DNA of 64,000 bases from Candidatus Pelagibacterales bacterium (GTDB lineage: Bacteria; Pseudomonadota; Alphaproteobacteria; Pelagibacterales; AG-422-B15). Positions 10,769 to 21,018 of the stretch are shown one piece after another. The notes below the pieces were generated by a model. It was not told the origin of the DNA, did not search any database, and saw only the letters and a program-made list of their open reading frames with translations. A program made the translations under genes and the position numbers. The stretch covers positions 62,001 through 126,000 of the forward strand of contig JAONQW010000002.1 of the NCBI GenBank assembly GCA_028412835.1, read 5' to 3'. Position 1 is the first letter of the stretch. The number at the start of each line of letters is the position of its first letter.

Positions 10769-11613
10769 AGTATTTCACAAATTCCATTTTTAAGAACAAC
10801 CTTATCTCTTTCTTTAACCCTTGACTGAAAATGTACACTATCATCTTTTTTCCATATTTCAGTTACAATGGTTTCACCTGGAAAAACAGGAGATGAAAAC
10901 CTTACGTTAAATCTTTTAAGTTTTTTACTATCTTTTTCACATAAAACTTCAACAATTGATCGGCAAGCAACTCCGTAACTACAAAGTCCATGTAAAATTG
11001 GTTTTGGGTAACCAGCCATTTTTGCAAAACTTGGATCAGAATGTAGTGGGTTTGAATCGCCTGAAAGTCTAAATATTAACGCCTGATCCTTAGTTGTACT
11101 TACTTCATGAACAATGTCAGGCTTACTATCTAATTCAATTGGAGTGGAAGCTGGAACATCTTCCCCACCAAAACCTCCATCACCTCTTGCAAAAGTTTTA
11201 CTTATTAATGTGCACAAAGGAGAGTCATCTTTCTTTAATTTCACTTTTGTTTCAGTCTCTATAATTGCTCCTTTTGATTCTCCTCGGTCAAAACAGTTAA
11301 TAACTCTTGTATCTAAAATAACATCAGCGTTTGAAGGAATAGGTTGATGCAAAGTTATACCTTGTTCACCATGAACAACCATTACCATATTTAATTTAGC
11401 TTTAAGCAATAAAGGAGATTTGTATTGAAAATTAGTTGCCATACTAGGAAAGGCTATCAATCCATTTTCATATACATATTTTAACTCATTAGTATCCATT
11501 GGATCTTTGCCAAGCCCAATACCAAGACTATAAATAATAGAATCTCTTTGAGAATACGATAACTCGAGATTTTTTTCTTCGAGTGACATAATTTCTTCGT
11601 AGTTAATGGCCAT
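10765..11613 (-). CDS. MaoC-type hydratase (enoyl-CoA hydratase 2 family)
   Basis: RLSGDSNPLHSDPSFAKMAGYPKPILHGLCSYG hydratase-2 motif; 4-bp overlap with 9587..10768. Confidence 0.88.
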   Translation of the reverse strand: MAINYEEIMSLEEKNLELSYSQRDSIIYSLGIGLGKDPMDTNELKYVYENGLIAFPSMATNFQYKSPLLLKAKLNMVMVVHGEQGITLHQPIPSNADVILDTRVINCFDRGESKGAIIETETKVKLKKDDSPLCTLISKTFARGDGGFGGEDVPASTPIELDSKPDIVHEVSTTKDQALIFRLSGDSNPLHSDPSFAKMAGYPKPILHGLCSYGVACRSIVEVLCEKDSKKLKRFNVRFSSPVFPGETIVTEIWKKDDSVHFQSRVKERDKVVLKNGICEIL

Positions 11614-11692
11614 TTTTTTATATCTATAATTTAAGATTTACTTTATGTTTAAATGATTGAATTTGTAAGCATTTTTTAATAAAAATATAATT

Positions 11693-12535
11693 ATGTCAAA
11701 ACCATTTGAAGTAACTATTGAGAATAGCATAGCACATATTATTTTCAATAATCCTGAAAAAAGAAATGCAGTAACGCTAGAATTCTGGACAGCCTTTCCT
11801 GAAGAAGTTAATAAACTTAACGACAGAGGTGATATCAGAGCTCTTGTAATTTCAGCTATAGGTCCAACATTTTGTGCTGGGTTAGATCTTGCTATGATGA
11901 CAGAAATAGGGCTGGGCACTGGGCCGAATGATGAAACTGGAAGAGTAAGAGGTCATTTTAGAGAGCAAGTTTTAGAAATGCAAAAATGGGCAAGTTGTAT
12001 CGAAGATGCTCGTTTTCCAGTAATAACTGCAATTCAAGGTGGATGTGTAGGTGGTGGAATAGATTTAATTTGTGCTGCCGACATAAGAGTTGCAAGTGCC
12101 GATGCTTTTTTCATTGTTGAAGAAATTAATATTGGTATTGTCGCTGATATTGGAACTCTTCAGAGATTACCAACTATAATTCCAGCCGGTATTGCAAGAG
12201 AATGGACCATGACAGGAGATAAAGTCTTGGCAGATAGAGCATACGAGGTTGGTTTAATTAATTACGTAGAAGCTGACCATGAAGCAGCTATTAAAAAGGC
12301 ATTTGAAATTGCAGAAAACTTAGTTTCTAAGTCACCACTAGCAATGTGGGGAACTAAAGAAGCAATTAATTATTCCCGAGATCATTCAATTCAGGATGGT
12401 TTAAATTTTGTATCATTATGGAATGCAGGCATGTTACACCCTGAGGATGTTACTGCTTCAGCGATGGCAAAAATGCAAAAAAAGAAACCGGTCTATAAAG
12501 ATTTAAAAGATCGAATTTATCTGAAAAAAAAATAA
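11693..12535 (+). CDS. Crotonase/enoyl-CoA hydratase family protein
   Basis: GPTFCAGLDLAMM, AIQGGCVGGGIDLICAADIRVAS. Confidence 0.9.
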   Translation: MSKPFEVTIENSIAHIIFNNPEKRNAVTLEFWTAFPEEVNKLNDRGDIRALVISAIGPTFCAGLDLAMMTEIGLGTGPNDETGRVRGHFREQVLEMQKWASCIEDARFPVITAIQGGCVGGGIDLICAADIRVASADAFFIVEEINIGIVADIGTLQRLPTIIPAGIAREWTMTGDKVLADRAYEVGLINYVEADHEAAIKKAFEIAENLVSKSPLAMWGTKEAINYSRDHSIQDGLNFVSLWNAGMLHPEDVTASAMAKMQKKKPVYKDLKDRIYLKKK

Positions 12536-12555
12536 TAATTTTTTAATACTAGTTT

Positions 12556-13425
12556 ATGCGATTCAAAAAAGGAATTATTTTAGCAGCAGGCAAAGGTACC
12601 CGCTTGAGCCCATCAACTACAGTTGTAAGTAAGCCAATGCTTCCAGTCTATGATAAGCCAATGATTTATTATGCTTTGGCAAATCTTATGCTGGCTGGTG
12701 TTAAAGAAGTACTATTTATTTCTACAAAAACAGATGTGAAGATTTTTAAAAAACTACTTGGTAATGGAAAAAGCTTAGGAATGAAGTTTTCATTTACCTA
12801 TCAAAAAAAACCAATTGGTATTCCTGACGCAATAAGTATTGGTAAAAATTTTATTAGTAAAAAAAGTTTTATCTTAGCACTTGCAGACAATTTATTTATT
12901 GGTAAAAGCTTTAATAATACATTAAAAAAAGTTCAATCAACAAATAAATGTGCTGCAGTTCTTGCTGTAAAAACTAAATACCCATCTAAATCAGCAGTGA
13001 TACACTTTAATAATAAAAAAGAAATTTTATCAATTATAGAAAAGCCAAAAAAACCCAAAAGTAAATGTACAATTCCTGGTTTATATTTTTATGATGAAAA
13101 ATCGATAGATTGTGCCAAAAAACTTGTCCCTTCAAAAAGAGGTGAGCTTGAAATAGTTGATGTTCATAAATTTTATCTTAGTAAAAATGAGTTAGAAGTT
13201 TTTGAATTAAGCAGTGATATTAAGTGGTTTGATACTGGCGACTCCAATGAAATGTTAGAAGCAGCAAATTATGTAGCTAAGTATCAGAAAAAAAATAAGG
13301 AACTAATTGGATCTGTAGAATTAATTGCCTTTCAAAACAAATGGATCAATAAAAAAAATTTCCAAAGTTTAATACGAAAACTTCCTAATTCTGAATATAA
13401 AGTAAATCTAGAATCATATTTGTAA
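12556..13425 (+). CDS. Sugar nucleotidyltransferase (glucose-1-phosphate thymidylyltransferase-like)
   Basis: GIILAAGKGTRLSPSTTVVSKPMLPVYDKPMIYYAL. Confidence 0.88.
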   Translation: MRFKKGIILAAGKGTRLSPSTTVVSKPMLPVYDKPMIYYALANLMLAGVKEVLFISTKTDVKIFKKLLGNGKSLGMKFSFTYQKKPIGIPDAISIGKNFISKKSFILALADNLFIGKSFNNTLKKVQSTNKCAAVLAVKTKYPSKSAVIHFNNKKEILSIIEKPKKPKSKCTIPGLYFYDEKSIDCAKKLVPSKRGELEIVDVHKFYLSKNELEVFELSSDIKWFDTGDSNEMLEAANYVAKYQKKNKELIGSVELIAFQNKWINKKNFQSLIRKLPNSEYKVNLESYL

Positions 13426-13928
13426 TGTTATACAAAAAAGACCTAATCAATCTTTTAGATATATCTGGTTGTGATTATTTTATTAAAGAACATGAAGCTT
13501 TACATACTGTTGAAGATTCTAAAGCTCATAGAGGAACAATTTCAGGAGCTCATTCAAAAAATTTATTTTTAAAAGATGCTAAGGGACAATTTTATTTACT
13601 TAGTATTGAGGAGAATACATCTATAGATTTAAAAAAAACTATGAAGCACATAGGTTCAAAAAAGCTATCATTTGCAAAGTCTGAATATTTATATTCAATT
13701 TTAGGAATTGAACCAGGCTCGGTAAGCCCATTTTCATTAATAAATGATAAAAATAAAAAAGTTATTTTTTATTTAGATAAAAAATTTTTAGATTCTGAAA
13801 AAGTTAATTTCCATCCGTTAGTGAATACTGCAACAATAAATATTTCTACGTTAGATATGATTAGTTTTGTGGAAAAGCATCATAACTCAGTAAATTTGCT
13901 AGATTTAAAGTTATTAGAGCAACTATGA
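13425..13928 (+). CDS. YbaK/prolyl-tRNA synthetase-associated domain protein (trans-editing type)
   Basis: HEALHTVEDSKAHRGTISGAHSKNLFLKDAKGQFYLL, LGIEPGSVSPFSLINDKNKKVIFYLDK. Confidence 0.88.
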   Translation: MLYKKDLINLLDISGCDYFIKEHEALHTVEDSKAHRGTISGAHSKNLFLKDAKGQFYLLSIEENTSIDLKKTMKHIGSKKLSFAKSEYLYSILGIEPGSVSPFSLINDKNKKVIFYLDKKFLDSEKVNFHPLVNTATINISTLDMISFVEKHHNSVNLLDLKLLEQL

Positions 13929-13969
13929 AGATATTATAAGTTTATTTAATGTAAATTAGATAGACTGAC

Positions 13970-14404
13970 TTATTGACCAAGTATTTTCCAAATTCCAGAA
14001 GCTGATAGTATAGTTTTCTCACCAGATTTTATTGAGCCTTCAACAAAAATTAAGGATCTTGTCATTTTAGTAATAGTAGCCTCACACTCAACTATTTCAT
14101 CTAATAGCCCGGGTGAAACAAAATTTGAGTTTAAAGATATTGTACTAGTAGATTTTTTCCCACATGCTGAAAAAGCTACTGAGCCAAAAAAAATATCAGC
14201 TAGAGCCATTGAAAAACCACCATGGGCTATACCTTGAGCGTTCAAGTGCTTGTCTAATATCTTAGCTATAAACTTAAATTTATTATCAGAGTCTTTTTTA
14301 TAATACATTGGTCCAATGAGGACATCAAAACCTGCGTGCCATCCTAATTTTTTGTAGCCATCAGGAACCCATGTTGGAGTATCTTGTGTTTTTAGCATGA
14401 CCAT
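13970..14404 (-). CDS. PaaI family thioesterase (hotdog fold)
   Basis: NAQGIAHGGFSMALADIFFGSVAF, SLNSNFVSPG. Confidence 0.8.
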   Translation of the reverse strand: MVMLKTQDTPTWVPDGYKKLGWHAGFDVLIGPMYYKKDSDNKFKFIAKILDKHLNAQGIAHGGFSMALADIFFGSVAFSACGKKSTSTISLNSNFVSPGLLDEIVECEATITKMTRSLIFVEGSIKSGEKTILSASGIWKILGQ

Positions 14405-14608
14405 AAATTATTCTTTCAGCGTGTGTTTGGAATGTTGTTCTATAATTTAGTACCATGGTGGTCAACATATATATCTAGTAAAATTGGCAACGATTAATAT
14501 CTGTGTCAAATAGTTAACATATTGAATTTATGATAAAAAATACCCTTTTATTTATCTATAAAGACTGTATGTTTATTTCTTTCTATTCAAAAAAAAGGAA
14601 TCGTAATA

Positions 14609-15790
14609 ATGAGAGAAGCAGCAATTATTTCTACAGCAAGAACTGGTTTAGCAAAAGCTATACGAGGTGGATTTAACAAAACCCATGGAATTACAATGGG
14701 TGGTCATACAGTAAAACATGCAATTGCGAAAGCAGGAATTGAAGCTGGTGAGGTAGAAGATATTATTTTTGGATGTGGACAACCTGAAGCTGCTACTGGT
14801 CATAATATTGGAAGAAATGTTGCAATAGCTGGTGGATGTCCAGTTACTGTTCCTGGAACTACTATTAATAGATTTTGTTCTTCTGGACTACAGTCTATTG
14901 CAGTCGCTGCGCAGAGAATAATTGTTGATGGTGTCAAGGTAACAATAGGTGGTGGCGTTGAGTCAATTTCAATGACACAAACAAATATGAATATGAAGCA
15001 TCTTGTAGAACCTGAGTTACAAAAAGTTTGTCCAGCACTATGGATGCCAATGATTAATACAGCAGATATAGTTGCAGAGAGATACAATGTATCGAGAGAA
15101 GCACAAGATGAATATTCTTTACAAAGTCAGCAAAGAACCGCGGCAGCCCAAGAAGCTGGTAAGTTCTCTGATGAAATTGTTGCATTGCAGACTAAAATGA
15201 ATGTTATGAACAAAGAAACTAAAGAAGTAACTGAACAAGAGGTTACAGTTGATAAAGATGAATGTAATCGTCCTACGACGACTCTAGAAAATTTAGCAGC
15301 TCTTAATCCAATTAATGGACCAGATAAATTTATTACTGCAGGTAATGCAAGTCAATTATCTGATGGTGCTTCATCATGCGTATTAATGGATCTTAAAGAA
15401 GCAGAAAAAAGAAATATTGAGCCTATGGGTATTTTTCGAGGGTTAGCTATTGGTGGTTGTGAGCCTGATGAAATGGGGATTGGTCCTGTAATAGCAGTTC
15501 CAAAATTATTGAAGCAGCACAATCTTACTGTAGATGATATTGATTTGTGGGAACTAAATGAGGCTTTCGCATCTCAAGTTATTTATTCTCGTGATCAACT
15601 AGGTATTGATAATGAAAAACTAAATGTTAATGGTGGATCCATTTCCATTGGTCACCCTTATGGAATGACTGGCTCAAGAATGACAGGCCATCTTTTAATT
15701 GAAGGTAAAAGACGTGGTGCTAAATATGGTGTTGTAACTATGTGTGTCGGTGGTGGAATGGGTGCCGCAGGCTTATTTGAAATTATATAA
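14609..15790 (+). CDS. Acetyl-CoA C-acyltransferase (thiolase)
   Basis: [51 protein letters not shown]. Confidence 0.93.
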   Translation: MREAAIISTARTGLAKAIRGGFNKTHGITMGGHTVKHAIAKAGIEAGEVEDIIFGCGQPEAATGHNIGRNVAIAGGCPVTVPGTTINRFCSSGLQSIAVAAQRIIVDGVKVTIGGGVESISMTQTNMNMKHLVEPELQKVCPALWMPMINTADIVAERYNVSREAQDEYSLQSQQRTAAAQEAGKFSDEIVALQTKMNVMNKETKEVTEQEVTVDKDECNRPTTTLENLAALNPINGPDKFITAGNASQLSDGASSCVLMDLKEAEKRNIEPMGIFRGLAIGGCEPDEMGIGPVIAVPKLLKQHNLTVDDIDLWELNEAFASQVIYSRDQLGIDNEKLNVNGGSISIGHPYGMTGSRMTGHLLIEGKRRGAKYGVVTMCVGGGMGAAGLFEII

Positions 15791-16225
15791 GTGTTAAAAA
15801 TTAAGACTTTTATTTATTTATTAGTTTTTTTATCTTTTAGTACTGTGAGTTTAGTTAGTGCTGAAACACTATCAGATTTAGATAAATCTAAAATTAAGTC
15901 AGTGGTTGAAAAACAATTGCAAGCTTTTGCTGAAGACGATTTTGAAGAAGCTTATTTCTATGCCGCTCCATTAATCAAACAAATTTTTTCTTCTGTAGAA
16001 GTCTTTAAAAATATGGTCACCACTCAATATCAAGCAGTGTACAGGCCGAAAAAAATTGACTTTGGGGACGTAAAAATAATAAGAGGAGCCCCAACTTTAA
16101 GTGTTTTTTTAGTAGATCCTGATGGCAATTTTGTAACAGCTATTTATTTAATGCAACAACAGTCAGATCTTAGTTGGTTAATATCTGGATGCTATTTAAA
16201 AACCTCAGACTTTGAACAAATTTAA
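15791..16225 (+). CDS. DUF4864 domain protein, secreted
   Basis: GTG start; signal peptide; VEKQLQAFAEDDFEEAYFYAAPLIKQIF...YRPKKIDFGD. Confidence 0.75.
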   Translation: MLKIKTFIYLLVFLSFSTVSLVSAETLSDLDKSKIKSVVEKQLQAFAEDDFEEAYFYAAPLIKQIFSSVEVFKNMVTTQYQAVYRPKKIDFGDVKIIRGAPTLSVFLVDPDGNFVTAIYLMQQQSDLSWLISGCYLKTSDFEQI

Positions 16226-16226
16226 G

Positions 16227-17468
16227 CTACTTAGAATTATTAATAATTTCTTGATAAAATTTTAAACTATCTTTTTCTATTCGCCTTTGCGTTGTACGAT
16301 CAACTTCTACTAGGCCAAATCTTGGCTTATATCCAAATAACCATTCAAAATTGTCTAGAAAAGACCAATAATAATATCCTCTAATATCCAAACCATCATC
16401 AAGACATCTTTGAACTCCCTCAAGAGCAGTTTTAATGAAGCTAATTCTTTGATTGTCATCGTCTGTCCCTATACCGTTTTCAGTAACAATCATTGGACAA
16501 TTAATTTTTGGTGCAACATACCTTAAAACATTTTCGAGTGACTCAGGATAGTACTCGTATCCCATAACAAGCATTTCAGAGTTATTTGTATTTGGCATAA
16601 TAATGCCATCAGGACCATATGTATGTCTTGTATATGTTTGTATTCCTACAAAGTCGTCATTTTTTATCATGTCTAAGCATACATCAACAGCTTCTGAATA
16701 GGCTTTGTCTCGCACCTCTTTACCACCATCAACAAACTGGTAATCCATGATTGACAAGGTCACTCCAACGGGCTGATTTTTATTTAAATTTGCTTTAATA
16801 ATTGGAACAGATTTTACATGTGCCTCCATCATACAATCTCGAATTTTAAATGGATGACCAAAAAGAAAGGGTCCAAAATTATCTAAGCTTGAGCCACACG
16901 ATTTTGCTGCCTCATTTACAAATGGCATAATAGTTTTCATCCCATTAGTTGGATAATTTGGAAAGCTATGAGCGAAGTGAGCTGTTAGATTAGCTTCATT
17001 TATTGTGCATACTGTATCTATATAATCTCCAAGCTCTCTTGATACTTTTTCAGCATACTTTAAGTAATTATCAACATTATCTGACTTTTCCCATCCACCT
17101 TTGGCCGTAAACCAAAGAGGTGATGTGAAGTGTTGATACGTAACACATGTTTTTAAATTTTTTTCATGACAATAATCCAAAACCTTCTTGTAGTGATCGA
17201 TTGCCTCTTGAGAATATTCACCTTCTGATGTTTCTATCCGTGCCCATTCAATTGACAACCTATAAGATTGAATTGAATGATTGGCTATTAAATCAATATC
17301 TTCTTCGTATCTATTCCATTGATCACAAGTAATACCGGATGGTTCTGCAAAGGCAGTATTTTTTGTGTTTTCAAGTAACCAAAAATCAGAGTTGGTATTA
17401 TTGCCTTCAACTTGATGTGCAGCTGTTGCAGTTCCCCATATAAATTCTTTTGGTAAATTTAATTTCAT
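16227..17468 (-). CDS. Glycoside hydrolase family 1 (beta-glucosidase/galactosidase)
   Basis: FIWGTATAAHQVEGNN, YRLSIEWARIE, TINEAN acid/base region, IVTENGIG nucleophile. Confidence 0.93.
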   Translation of the reverse strand: MKLNLPKEFIWGTATAAHQVEGNNTNSDFWLLENTKNTAFAEPSGITCDQWNRYEEDIDLIANHSIQSYRLSIEWARIETSEGEYSQEAIDHYKKVLDYCHEKNLKTCVTYQHFTSPLWFTAKGGWEKSDNVDNYLKYAEKVSRELGDYIDTVCTINEANLTAHFAHSFPNYPTNGMKTIMPFVNEAAKSCGSSLDNFGPFLFGHPFKIRDCMMEAHVKSVPIIKANLNKNQPVGVTLSIMDYQFVDGGKEVRDKAYSEAVDVCLDMIKNDDFVGIQTYTRHTYGPDGIIMPNTNNSEMLVMGYEYYPESLENVLRYVAPKINCPMIVTENGIGTDDDNQRISFIKTALEGVQRCLDDGLDIRGYYYWSFLDNFEWLFGYKPRFGLVEVDRTTQRRIEKDSLKFYQEIINNSK

Positions 17469-17471
17469 AAT

Positions 17472-18506
17472 TTATAGAAATTTAGCGTTTGAATAATGCT
17501 TAATAATATACTTTTTTAAATCATGTACCAAATCTTTTTTTATCAGCGTAACAATTGCACCACCAAATCCAGCACCGGTTAATTTTGAACCTAATGCTCC
17601 AAAAGTATTGGCAAGCTCAACTAATTTATCTAAGTTCATAGTTGATACTTCATAATTATTTTTTAAAGATAGATGGCTTTCAGTCATTAATCTTCCAAAT
17701 GAATCATAATCAGTGTGAAGTAAATATAATTTTCCTTTTTCAACTCTCAAATTTTCTAAAATTACATGTTTAGCTATTTTAAGCTCATCATTAGTTAATT
17801 GTTTTTTTATCTCTTTATTTAATTCTTTAATTTCACAGAGATAATTAACGTTTAGTTTTTTTGCAACTACTTCACATAAATTTTTTTTTTGATTAAAATT
17901 ACTATTACTTAAAATTCTTGATTCTCCACTATCAATAATTACAAACTCATAGTCAGGTAATAGGGGTATTAATTCATATTTTTTATTTAATGTATTTAAA
18001 AATAAAATGCTGTTTAATTTTCCATATATAGACGCAAACTGATCCATTAATCCACCACCTACTTTGACAAAATCTCTTTCTACTTGAAGAGCTAGCTCTA
18101 CTAATTCTGAATCTGTTACGTTAATTTTATATTTTTTGATTAATGCTCTTAATGTACTTACAGTAATTGCCGCGGATGATGACAAGCCAATTCCAATTGG
18201 AAGATTGCTATCAATATTAAAAATTATTTTAGATATTTTTATATTATATTTAGTTGCAATTATACTACATGAACCAATTATAAAATCAGGCCAACCATCT
18301 TGTTTCCGAAAATCTGAAGTTATAATAATTTGTTCTTTATACTGTCTCGAATTTATTATGATTTCGTTAGTATTATTATTATCCTCTAAAAGCACTTTAA
18401 TACTTCTATTAATTTGTAATGGTAATACAGAACCACCATTATAATCTAGATGCTCACCAAGAAGATTGATCCGACCATTAGCCTCTGTATTAATTTGTAT
18501 TTTCAT
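17472..18506 (-). CDS. galK: Galactokinase
   Basis: GRINLLGEHLDYNGGSVLP, LPIGIGLSSSAAITV, LGSKLTGAGFGGAIV. Confidence 0.92.
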   Translation of the reverse strand: MKIQINTEANGRINLLGEHLDYNGGSVLPLQINRSIKVLLEDNNNTNEIIINSRQYKEQIIITSDFRKQDGWPDFIIGSCSIIATKYNIKISKIIFNIDSNLPIGIGLSSSAAITVSTLRALIKKYKINVTDSELVELALQVERDFVKVGGGLMDQFASIYGKLNSILFLNTLNKKYELIPLLPDYEFVIIDSGESRILSNSNFNQKKNLCEVVAKKLNVNYLCEIKELNKEIKKQLTNDELKIAKHVILENLRVEKGKLYLLHTDYDSFGRLMTESHLSLKNNYEVSTMNLDKLVELANTFGALGSKLTGAGFGGAIVTLIKKDLVHDLKKYIIKHYSNAKFL

Positions 18507-18516
18507 TAAATTAATC

Positions 18517-19845
18517 TTATTGCTTCAGGTTAATTTCTCTAACTATATTAGTGTAAAACTCTTTACTATATTTAAAGTTAGCCAGGAAAATTATAGCTAT
18601 TGTCCCTGATATAGCTGGATATAAATAACCCATTTGAAATAATCCTAATAGAACACTTTTGTCTTGGTTTATCTCTTGAGGAATATAATTGTTGTTTTCT
18701 AAAATTTTACCAGCTAACCATCCGCTTAAACCAACTCCAAATTTAAAGAAAAAATTAAAAAAAGAGTTCAAGATACCTTCGGCCCTTATATCAGATTTCC
18801 ATTCTCCGTACTCAACAGTATCTGACAGCATTGACCAAATCATCACACCAGCCATTCCAAATCCAATAAATCCAAAGCTAGCAAAGAAAGCCAGTATCCA
18901 AAAATTATTATAGCCTATTAAATAGAATATTATTAAATCTGAAATAACATAAAGTAGTGTACCAATAATAAAAATATCTTTTTTTTCTAATTTATTTTTG
19001 ACAATATTAGCAATCCACGCCCCTAAAATGATTTGTAATATAGCTCCTAAAACGATTGGACCAAAAAACTGCTCTAAATTTAAATTATATTTAATAAAAT
19101 AGACAATAGTTGCTGTTTTCATATTATTAGCAACCCAAGTTGTTGAGATTGCAATTAAAATGAGTTGAAATGGCTTGTTTTCAATTAACATTTTAAAGAT
19201 TTTTTTTAAGTCATACTTACTGTTGTCATACTTAGCAAAAGACTCTTGAGTATTGTAAAAACATAAAATCAAAAAGATCAGAGCAACAATTGCAAAACAT
19301 GAAACTGCAAATACAAAACCATTTTTTTGATCTCCAAACATACTGACCAATGGTAGAGTTAGACTTGCTACAACTATAGCACCACAACTTGCTGCAATAT
19401 ATCTATAAGACGATAGTGATGTTCGCTCATCAGCGTCTTGAGTCATTGCTGGAATTAAAGAACCATAAGGAACACTTAATACAGTATATAAAGTTGTAAA
19501 CGTGATATAGGTAGATAATGCCCATATAAATTTACCATTTGGACTCAAATCAGGTGAATAAAAACAAAGAATGATTGCTATTAATGTTGGAACTGATGCA
19601 AAAAGTAGATAAGGCCTAAATTTACCCCATCGTGTTCTTGTTCTATCCGCAATATATCCCATTAATGGATCAGTAAAACCATCCCAAATCTTTGCAATAA
19701 AAAAAACTAATCCAGCCTTACCTGGACTTATGCCAAATATATCTGTGTAAAAAAATAGTAGATAAAAAACAGTCAGCTGCCACATGATATTTATACCAAA
19801 ATCTCCACCAGCATAGAAAAATTTTGATTTAAAATTCATCTTCAT
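18517..19845 (-). CDS. GPH/MelB-type sugar:cation symporter (MFS)
   Basis: IAKIWDGFTDPLMGYIADRTRTRWGKFRPYLL. Confidence 0.9.
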   Translation of the reverse strand: MKMNFKSKFFYAGGDFGINIMWQLTVFYLLFFYTDIFGISPGKAGLVFFIAKIWDGFTDPLMGYIADRTRTRWGKFRPYLLFASVPTLIAIILCFYSPDLSPNGKFIWALSTYITFTTLYTVLSVPYGSLIPAMTQDADERTSLSSYRYIAASCGAIVVASLTLPLVSMFGDQKNGFVFAVSCFAIVALIFLILCFYNTQESFAKYDNSKYDLKKIFKMLIENKPFQLILIAISTTWVANNMKTATIVYFIKYNLNLEQFFGPIVLGAILQIILGAWIANIVKNKLEKKDIFIIGTLLYVISDLIIFYLIGYNNFWILAFFASFGFIGFGMAGVMIWSMLSDTVEYGEWKSDIRAEGILNSFFNFFFKFGVGLSGWLAGKILENNNYIPQEINQDKSVLLGLFQMGYLYPAISGTIAIIFLANFKYSKEFYTNIVREINLKQ

Positions 19846-20975
19846 AACGATTTATATGTTTCTGCAACAAGTTCTAGAGCCCGATTATCACCAAGCATTG
19901 ATCCAGTAAGAAGATTCATTGTATAAGCAATACTCAGATTATTTTCTGGATCTGTGAATGCCATTGAGCCACCCCAACCAGTGTGACCAAACGATCTACC
20001 ACTAGTTCCAAACAATTTGCCACCACCAATACTAAATCCAACTGGGCTCCATTGCATGGGCCTCTTCATTACTTGGTCATCGCCCTTTATTTCAATTGAA
20101 GTCACACTTTCCAATGTCGAATTGCTTACTAAGCTACTATTATAAAAATAATCGTATAGTTTAGCTAGCGATATTGAGTTACTATGACAGTTTAATGCAG
20201 GAATTTCTGCTACTTTAAACTCTTCTGTATTTGAAGTTCTAGTTCTATTGCCTGGGTTTAGAAAAGCACTCATCGTATAATTATCTATTTTATCTCGATC
20301 ATTAAATGCGGCATTCAAATTAGCAGAACTTATAAGTTCTGCTACTTCACTATGATGACTAATAGGTGTCCCGATTGTACATGATACATTTAGTGGATCA
20401 ACCAATTCTTCTTTTAAAAAACTACCAACTGACTTTCCTGAAATTCTCTTGATAAGCTCACCGACTAAGAAACCAATAGATTTTGCATGATAGCAAATTT
20501 TAGTACCAGGTATATGTAACGTTTCTTGGGCAGCTAATAATTCAGTGCAATAATTCCAGTTTAGAAAATCTGACTCAGTCATTTTTTCTTTCCACGCATA
20601 TAACCCTGCTTGATGTGATAATAAAGTTCGAACTTTAATATCTGTTTTATTGCTTGCACCAAATTCTGGCCAATATTCTGATACCTTGCTATCCAAATTT
20701 AGCTTGTCTTTTTCAATTAAAATAGCAAGACACATGGCTATAATACCCTTGCCAGTTGAATGTACACAGACAGTTGTTGTCGGAGCCCATAAATCAGTTT
20801 TATCTTTATTTTTAAAACCACCAGCCAAATCTATTAACAGTTTACCATTAGAGTAAACTGCAAATGATGCCCCTATATCAATTGAAGAAGCTAAGTTTGC
20901 ATTGAATTTGTTATATACATTTTCAAAGCGCTTCTCATATACTCCATAATTAGAAGATATCTCCATAGCACTCAT
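19842..20975 (-). CDS. Serine hydrolase (beta-lactamase/class C-like)
   Basis: VCVHSTGKGIIAMCLAIL SxxK motif, YHAKSIGFLVGELI, FGHTGWGGS; overlaps transporter start by 4 nt. Confidence 0.88.
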   Translation of the reverse strand: MSAMEISSNYGVYEKRFENVYNKFNANLASSIDIGASFAVYSNGKLLIDLAGGFKNKDKTDLWAPTTTVCVHSTGKGIIAMCLAILIEKDKLNLDSKVSEYWPEFGASNKTDIKVRTLLSHQAGLYAWKEKMTESDFLNWNYCTELLAAQETLHIPGTKICYHAKSIGFLVGELIKRISGKSVGSFLKEELVDPLNVSCTIGTPISHHSEVAELISSANLNAAFNDRDKIDNYTMSAFLNPGNRTRTSNTEEFKVAEIPALNCHSNSISLAKLYDYFYNSSLVSNSTLESVTSIEIKGDDQVMKRPMQWSPVGFSIGGGKLFGTSGRSFGHTGWGGSMAFTDPENNLSIAYTMNLLTGSMLGDNRALELVAETYKSL

Positions 20976-21018
20976 TTATAGTGTAATCCTGCTTATAATT
21001 ATATATGATTTTTTTCTT

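Noticed and set aside
10323-10770. Plus-strand ORFs of 63-102 aa
   Set aside because: Antisense to a clear acyl-CoA dehydrogenase; no recognisable protein.
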